This document shows positions 50,705 through 54,646 of a DNA stretch of 54,646 nt, in pieces. The stretch comes from Stenomitos frigidus ULC18 (GTDB lineage: Bacteria; Cyanobacteriota; Cyanobacteriia; Leptolyngbyales; Leptolyngbyaceae): the NCBI RefSeq assembly GCF_003003795.1, contig NZ_PVWK01000034.1, forward strand, positions 1 to 54,646. Reading direction: 5' to 3'. The stretch's first letter is position 1; each line of letters starts with the position of its first letter. A model generated the notes under the pieces. It did not search any database. It was not told where the DNA came from and saw nothing but the letters and a program-made list of their open reading frames with translations. The translations under genes were made by a program, and so were the position numbers.

Positions 50705-51787
50705 AGTACTCAATCAGAATTAATTACACAAATAGACATTATAATCAATAAGACCATAAAGTTGTGTAGTGAATGAGGTCTTAGATGCTTTTCATTCGAG
50801 AAATAAACCCACTGTCGTTGAAGCTGCTGGAACGGATCTACCGCCAAAGCCGACATCATCAAGTACGGCAAAGAGCGCCTTGCTTAATGTTGGCTTCGCA
50901 AGGCATCAAGGTGGAAAAACTTATGACCACTTTAAATGCGAGCTATAAAACAATCTACAACTGGCTCAAGCGCTGGGAAACTGAGGGCATGATAGGACTG
51001 TATAACAAACCCGGTAGAGGGCGTAAGCGCACCTTTAATCAGGCACAAGAAACCATTAGAGCATGGGCTAAACAAGAACCAAGACCATTAAAGCAAGTGC
51101 AACAGAAAGTCAAAGCAGCATGGAACATTGAAACCAGTACCGAAACGATTAAAAGAATACTTAAAACCTTCTCGATGAGTTGGCATCGGCTGCGGCGTGC
51201 TGTTGGTGGAGAGCCAGAACCGAGACAATACGAGGAGAAGAAGGCACAGCTAGAAGCCTTGAAGCGGTTAGAAAATGAGGGCAAGATCAACCTCTATTTC
51301 TTAGATCAAACAGGCTTTTGTTTAAGTCCTTCTGTACCCTATGGCTGGCAAGATAAGGGTGAATACTTAACCATTAAGAGTCGCCGTAGTCCACGCTTAA
51401 ATGTCTTAGGTCTGATGAATCGAAAAAATCATCTTGAAGCTTATGTTTCCACTCAAAGTATTAATTCTGATGTCGTGATTACTTGTATCGATACGTTCTT
51501 CCCCGTCGTCAATAAGCCAACCGTTATTGTTGCCGACCAAGCCTCGATTCATCCAAGTCATGCCATGCTTGATAAGGTTGATGAATGGCAAGCACGTGGT
51601 ATTACCATTTTCACATTGCCATCTTATTCTCCACCGTTGAATTTGATTGAGATTTTGTGGCGGTTTATCAAGTATGAATGGCTTGAGATCGAGGCTTATT
51701 CTAACTGGCAAACTTTTGTTGATTCTGTTGAGAAAATTCTTAGAGAGTTTGGAGAGAACTATGTAATCAATTTTGTTTAACTACTTA
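50703..51787 (+). mobile_element. complete IS630-family element, copy 2
   Basis: The element is 1081 bp (50705-51785) flanked by TA at both sides. The left end AGTACTCAATCAGAATTAAT and the inverse of the right end (AGTAGTTAAACAAAATTGAT) agree at 15 of 20 positions, so they are the terminal inverted repeats. It is in the same orientation as copy 1 at 16886. Its right flank is the N-terminal half of the split plasmid gene. Confidence 0.92.
50785..51780 (+). CDS. IS630-family transposase
   Basis: 331 residues. An N-terminal helix-turn-helix part (LNASYKTIYNWLKRWETEGMIGLYNKPGRGRKR) is followed by the DDE catalytic core: Asp in YFLDQTGF, Asp in VIVADQASIH, Glu in LPSYSPPLNLIEILW. All three catalytic residues are present. 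The enzyme excises and inserts the element at TA. Compared with copy 1 it lacks one Glu in FNQAQET. It is intact and could be active. Confidence 0.95.
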   Translation: MLFIREINPLSLKLLERIYRQSRHHQVRQRAPCLMLASQGIKVEKLMTTLNASYKTIYNWLKRWETEGMIGLYNKPGRGRKRTFNQAQETIRAWAKQEPRPLKQVQQKVKAAWNIETSTETIKRILKTFSMSWHRLRRAVGGEPEPRQYEEKKAQLEALKRLENEGKINLYFLDQTGFCLSPSVPYGWQDKGEYLTIKSRRSPRLNVLGLMNRKNHLEAYVSTQSINSDVVITCIDTFFPVVNKPTVIVADQASIHPSHAMLDKVDEWQARGITIFTLPSYSPPLNLIEILWRFIKYEWLEIEAYSNWQTFVDSVEKILREFGENYVINFV

Positions 51788-52685
51788 TCGCTGTTTGACG
51801 TAGCTGATCGACTCGTGCGGTTGTGTTTTCGCGCATCCAGGCAGGTTTTACTGCAACTGGCTCACTGTAAAAACTTTCAGTGACGGGTTCGTTAAAGGCG
51901 ACTTCATCAACCACATCAACCACTGAATCAAAGCCAAAAGCATCTAACGCCTCCGCTTGGACTTCCGGTGTGCTTTCTACGGGTGTTTCCATCGCTACAG
52001 CAACGATCGACTCGACCGTAAGGTGTTCGCCATTGTGCATGAGCATCGGCTGCGTAGTGCCTTCAACCCCATCAGCCAGTTCCTCTGAAGAAACTCCAAA
52101 GGCTTCCAGCGCTGCCGTCTCTAGTTCAACCTGCTCTACTGGCTCTACTTGAGGGTTGAAAACATCCAGATCAACCTTGCCGCCGCTATAGCGAAAGATC
52201 GGCTCACCACCCAGCTCGATGTTGATCGTGCCTTTTACTGGTGCTGTCTCCGGCTGTGGCTTCAGCCCGACCTCTTTCAAGAAATCATGTGCAGCTTTGT
52301 GGGAGTGGTCGGGATATTCAAAAGAGTCGATACCATGCTGAGACTCATACGCCTGAATCGCGGTTTCAAGCGGGACTGTCAAATAATCGCCGCCGATAAC
52401 TTCATAGATGTCTGCGATCGTCTTCCCGGCTAAAGCGTCGTAGTCGGCGCGTGTAATCGCTGGCGGCATAGCGCTTATGTCTGAGCGCAACATGGCGGCA
52501 CCAATCAGTATCATGTGAGAATCGGTCAGCTTGTCTACGATCGGCTCTGACCCGATCTCACCGCGAAAGACAATGCTACGTCCCATCTTGATCGTAATCG
52601 GCAAATCGGGTGTGTTTGCGCTCAAACCACCTTCAACCCAGCGATCTCTAAGAGCGGTTAAAAAGATGTACTGATCAGTTTTCAT
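51788..52685 (-). pseudogene. N-terminal part of the split plasmid gene
   Basis: 299 residues of genuine sequence from the ATG at 52685 to the IS630 TA. The open frame continues 3 codons into the element and stops at 51777. The protein starts MKTDQYIFLTALRDRW and has MGRSIVFRGEIGSEPI, ITRADYDALAGKTIADIYEVIGGDYLTVPLETAIQAYESQHG and an acidic linker rich in Glu, Val and Ala. Family unknown. Its C-terminal half is at 15881-16885. Its ATG overlaps the stop of the next upstream gene (52675-53016), which indicates coupled translation. Confidence 0.75.
51862..51882. repeat. 21-bp dispersed repeat, copy 2
   Basis: The exact reverse complement of 2215-2235. Here it codes TESFYSE inside the split plasmid gene, so it is constrained by protein sequence as well. 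Confidence 0.5.
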
Positions 52686-53016
52686 AGCTCGTCCAATCCG
52701 CTTTGATAAAGTTTTCTGGCAAACGATTGACGAGAATGTCTTGACCCACTTTCACTAACAGCAACTCCTGGTCGCCATAGAGCGTAATCACAGCCGGAAC
52801 ATAGTCAGGATCGAAAAACAGTTGATGCACAATCACTCCATCTGTTTTCAGGAGGACGGACACATCTTCAAAAAAGAATTCAAGGCTGCGAGGGTTGTAG
52901 TCACAAGGCATAGACGGCAAAGCTGCTGCTTGGATTGCTTCTTCTGCCAGTGCCGGGAAGTCGCGCAAAATGCCTGCAATCGCCTGTTTTTTTCCGTGTT
53001 CGAGTGTTTGAATCAC
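52675..53016 (-). CDS. plasmid hypothetical protein, 113 residues
   Basis: I do not recognise the family. The N-terminus is helical (KKQAIAGILRDFPALAEEAIQAA). The remainder is beta-rich (EFFFEDVSVLLKTDGVIVHQLFF, AVITLYGDQELLLVKVGQDILVNRLP). It overlaps the start of the split gene by 11 bases and abuts the gene at 53016-53444, so three backbone genes form one coupled operon. There is no membrane segment or known motif. Confidence 0.65.
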   Translation of the reverse strand: MIQTLEHGKKQAIAGILRDFPALAEEAIQAAALPSMPCDYNPRSLEFFFEDVSVLLKTDGVIVHQLFFDPDYVPAVITLYGDQELLLVKVGQDILVNRLPENFIKADWTSYEN

Positions 53017-53444
53017 TAGCGTTCTCCAATTTCAAGTGAGGAAACATTTTTGACGGCAGCAGCAACTTTCACAGGTTGAACCGCTGCTAGTTTGTCGAAC
53101 ATGCCGTTAAAGTTTTGGCGGTTTTGGGGTGATAAAGCTGCCTCTGATGCCTGGATCGCACCATTGCGATCCATTTGAAAGAGGGGTGCCTTTGTTTGGC
53201 GATCGGTGATTGTGATTGCACCATCCTTTTGGCGCTTGAAGGCATAGCGCTGACCCTCTAACGACTCCACATCACCGTCCCGCATGAGGCGATCGGCAAC
53301 CAGCACAGCCTTAGAGCCATACGGAGCCATCTCACCCATCTGATCTAAGCGCTGCTGCACCACTTCAGCACCCTTCAGCCCTTTGGGGACGGCTAAACCA
53401 TCTCTGGACTGAGCCAACTCGGGGTTGAGCCGACATACGACCAA
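53016..53444 (-). CDS. plasmid protein with the small conserved C-terminal module, 5' end altered
   Basis: 142 residues. The N-terminal MVVCRLNP is encoded by one arm of an inverted repeat (53421-53589), so the native start has probably been replaced. The body has KGAEVVQQRLDQMGEM and the module GQRYAFKRQKDGAITITDRQTKAPLF, QMDRNGAIQASEAALSPQNRQNF. A similar module ends the giant protein and occurs in the split gene's C-terminal half. The stop overlaps the next gene's start by one base. Function is unknown; it is probably a truncated plasmid transfer or replication protein. Confidence 0.6.
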   Translation of the reverse strand: MVVCRLNPELAQSRDGLAVPKGLKGAEVVQQRLDQMGEMAPYGSKAVLVADRLMRDGDVESLEGQRYAFKRQKDGAITITDRQTKAPLFQMDRNGAIQASEAALSPQNRQNFNGMFDKLAAVQPVKVAAAVKNVSSLEIGER

Positions 53445-53589
53445 AAAAGTGTAAGATGAGGCTACAAATCTTTCTCGGTCGGGCTTCTGAATAAAGGCTC
53501 AAACAGGGAGGAAAGCATCAAAATTTAACGACAGAATCAGGGTTTTAGCCCCCTGTTGCACTAAATTAGGCGTATGTCGGCTCAACCCC
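53421..53589. repeat. 169-bp segment bounded by 19-bp perfect inverted repeats
   Basis: GGGGTTGAGCCGACATACG (53421-53439) and its exact inverse (53571-53589) enclose 131 bases without a gene. The left arm supplies the start of the gene at 53016-53444, and the right arm supplies the end of the integrase fragment. It looks like a MITE or the scar of a rearrangement. No target duplication is seen outside the arms. Confidence 0.7.
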
Positions 53590-53760
53590 TAGCACATCGC
53601 CCGCTCGCAACGCTTTCACCTGCCCCACCTTCAGTGACAGCAACTCATTAGACCGATAGGCCGTGTTAATGCCCAGCGTGAACAAACACAGATCACGGGG
53701 ACGATCCGCCAGGATTTTCTTAATGCGGTGGATCGCCTTCTTGTCCCGAATCGGCTCCAC
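53566..53760 (-). pseudogene. tyrosine recombinase (integrase) N-terminal fragment
   Basis: 64 residues from a GTG: PIRDKKAIHRIKKILADRPRDLCLFTLGINTAYRSNELLSLKVGQV, then RAGDVLGVEP. This is the start of the catalytic domain of XerC/D-like integrases common on cyanobacterial plasmids, including the first catalytic Arg region (NTAYRSNELLSL). The frame then runs into the inverted repeat and stops. The HxxR and Tyr parts are missing, so it is inactive. The upstream frame is open to about 53854 and may hold a few more N-terminal residues (KFLHYYTKAIK). Confidence 0.8.
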
Positions 53761-53865
53761 CTTAATCGCCTTTGTATAGTAGTGGAGAAATTTTGGTCGC
53801 CAAGGCTGAAACTCCTACCCAGTAGATCTTCTGGCTGTAGCCTTGATTGAACGCTTAAAGAGTTA

Positions 53866-53976
53866 AACTGTCCCACTATCGCCTCTAAACGGGACAGTTA
53901 AGGCTGCAAACCCCTGGCTTTACGCTGATATAGCCTTCCGATTGCCAACAGCCCAGGTATCGAAAATGGGACAGTT
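53866..53976. repeat. three GGGACAGTT boxes
   Basis: AACTGTCCC at 53866-53874, then GGGACAGTT at 53891-53899 and again at 53968-53976. The first two form an inverted pair with a 16-base gap. They lie upstream of the integrase fragment and may be operator or recombination arm sites. Confidence 0.4.
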
Positions 53977-54042
53977 GCTCTTAGCGACCATTTTTTCTCC
54001 ATTGCTAAACAAAGGCGATCATTGCGCCTCATGACAACCTAA

Positions 54043-54072
54043 CATTGCCGAAAAGAGTCATTTTCGGCAATG
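54043..54072. other. dif-like palindrome: 12-bp arms around a 6-bp centre
   Basis: CATTGCCGAAAA (54043-54054) and TTTTCGGCAATG (54061-54072) are perfect inverses around GAGTCA. Arms of 11-12 bases and a centre of 6 are the layout of Xer/tyrosine-recombinase crossover sites, and an integrase fragment lies about 300 bases away. A terminator hairpin for the gene at 54207 is the alternative, but no T-tract follows the stem on the minus strand. Confidence 0.45.
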
Positions 54073-54206
54073 ATTGAACATGCTCTTTGTAGAATTAAAT
54101 TCTAAAGAAGATTTGACTCTATAGGAGGCATCACCAGTGAAGTACAAAGCTAACAGTAGGTGAGAAACTCAAAGGTGAGATTGTAGAGCAGCAGCACTGT
54201 AGAAAT

Positions 54207-54646
54207 TTAAGGGGCAGGATCTTTAGGCAAACTAGAGGCGGGTGGAGCCACTTCGACTGGGGCAGGCAGTGGGGTCACTTCCACGGGAAGTGGTTCCGAA
54301 CCTAGAGGAGCAGGGAGAACCGTTTCAACGGGCGGACGAACAGGGGCGGGGAGATCTATAGGGGCGATACCCTGCGGGTATCGCGGAGAGAGCGTCTCTG
54401 TTTTTTTCGCTGGCGTAGATGCAGGTTTAGCCGGAGATTCATTAGCGGCAGCGGTTGGCTGACGTTGAGGTGCAGTTGGTTGGGGTTGTTCCTGGTCTGC
54501 TACCTGCCGCCGTTGCTCATTTTGACGTTGATAGTTAGAGCCTTCTTCTTCAAAGGTGACGCGCACTCGGGGTTCCTTGACGCAAAGGTACGTAAAGCGA
54601 CATGCCCCTGCGAGGAAAGGCGCTAAGATCCACCGTTTACATGGGT
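54207..54646 (-). CDS. Pro/Gln-rich anchored protein, partial at the window edge
   Basis: The frame is open from the window edge to the stop at 54207, about 146 residues. It starts inside the gene with PCKRWILAPFLAGACRFTYL, a likely membrane segment, then VKEPRVRVTFEEEGSNYQRQNEQRRQVADQ, a Gln-rich linker (QPQPTAPQRQPTAAANES) and a long Pro-rich tail (PAPVRPPVETVLPAPLGSEPLP). A GTG at 54566 is inside this frame and is unlikely to be the real start. A proline-rich periplasmic spacer after one membrane helix recalls VirB10/TrbI-like or TonB-like transfer proteins, but the diagnostic domain would lie elsewhere, so the family is not assigned. Confidence 0.6.
   Translation of the reverse strand, partial: PCKRWILAPFLAGACRFTYLCVKEPRVRVTFEEEGSNYQRQNEQRRQVADQEQPQPTAPQRQPTAAANESPAKPASTPAKKTETLSPRYPQGIAPIDLPAPVRPPVETVLPAPLGSEPLPVEVTPLPAPVEVAPPASSLPKDPAP

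Noticed and set aside
1-54646. CRISPR array, tRNA or rRNA genes
   Set aside because: No regular repeat-spacer pattern and no recognisable tRNA or rRNA sequence was found. The only short tandem arrays are the 10-bp repeat at 39261 and coding repeats in the giant gene.

Overview
The window looks like cyanobacterial DNA, probably from a filamentous species. The HIP1 octamer GCGATCGC and its core CGATCG recur throughout. Several products belong to families known mainly from cyanobacteria: cytochrome c6, a DUF3122 protein, a Tll0287-like/DUF3365 haem protein, and DUF4079. The outer parts are plasmid backbone: ParA with a ribbon-helix-helix partner, a type IA topoisomerase, a giant methyltransferase-helicase protein, an integrase remnant and phased short repeats. 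No rRNA, tRNA or CRISPR array was seen.

Layout. 1-16.9 kb is backbone, almost all on the minus strand: a nuclease-like protein, the partition operon with 11-bp-phased GATACC boxes, an IS200/IS605-type element, an unknown protein, topA, and an 8.5-kb gene for a 2817-residue protein (N6-methyltransferase, strawberry-notch-type helicase, MutS-I-like domain). A 164-residue gene appears to be nested in another frame inside the methyltransferase-helicase linker of that giant gene. 51.8-54.6 kb is backbone again: unknown small genes, an integrase fragment and a dif-like palindrome.

Between them lies an island of about 34.9 kb bounded by two directly repeated IS630-family copies, the left one truncated. 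It splits one backbone gene. Its N-terminal part is at 51788-52685 and its C-terminal part at 15881-16885. Removing 16888-51787, which leaves a single TA, rejoins the two parts in frame as about 634 codons. The island is therefore a secondary insertion or a cointegrate between two replicons.

Island content. (a) 17.8-25.8 kb: a tightly packed minus-strand operon encoding a trypco2-like protein, a CHAT protease fused to a SIR2-like domain, an nSTAND NTPase with duplicated NTPase modules and 14 WD40 repeats, and a membrane-anchored helical protein. This is a strong candidate NTP-regulated conflict (anti-phage or suicide) system. (b) 26.3-28.1 kb: gene fragments, a MazF/PemK-type toxin-antitoxin pair, and a DsbA-like protein. 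(c) 28.1-37.9 kb: a co-directional run DUF2892, sulfide:quinone oxidoreductase, ArsR, SCP2-like, rhodanese, RND adaptor, exported protein, RND pump, pentapeptide membrane protein. (d) 38.3-50.7 kb: two more ArsR regulators that are close paralogues, three more rhodaneses, a second DUF2892 protein, a Rieske protein, a NifX-like protein, cytochrome c6, a shortened Dps, small stress or exported proteins, nitronate monooxygenase, and the start of an MFS transporter cut off by the right IS630 copy.

Working together: the sulfide genes, the Rieske protein and cytochrome c6 suggest sulfide oxidation feeding the quinone/b6f/c6 chain. They appear to be controlled by ArsR repressors through two recognisable operator types. 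This is inference from gene content and repeated motifs, not demonstrated function.
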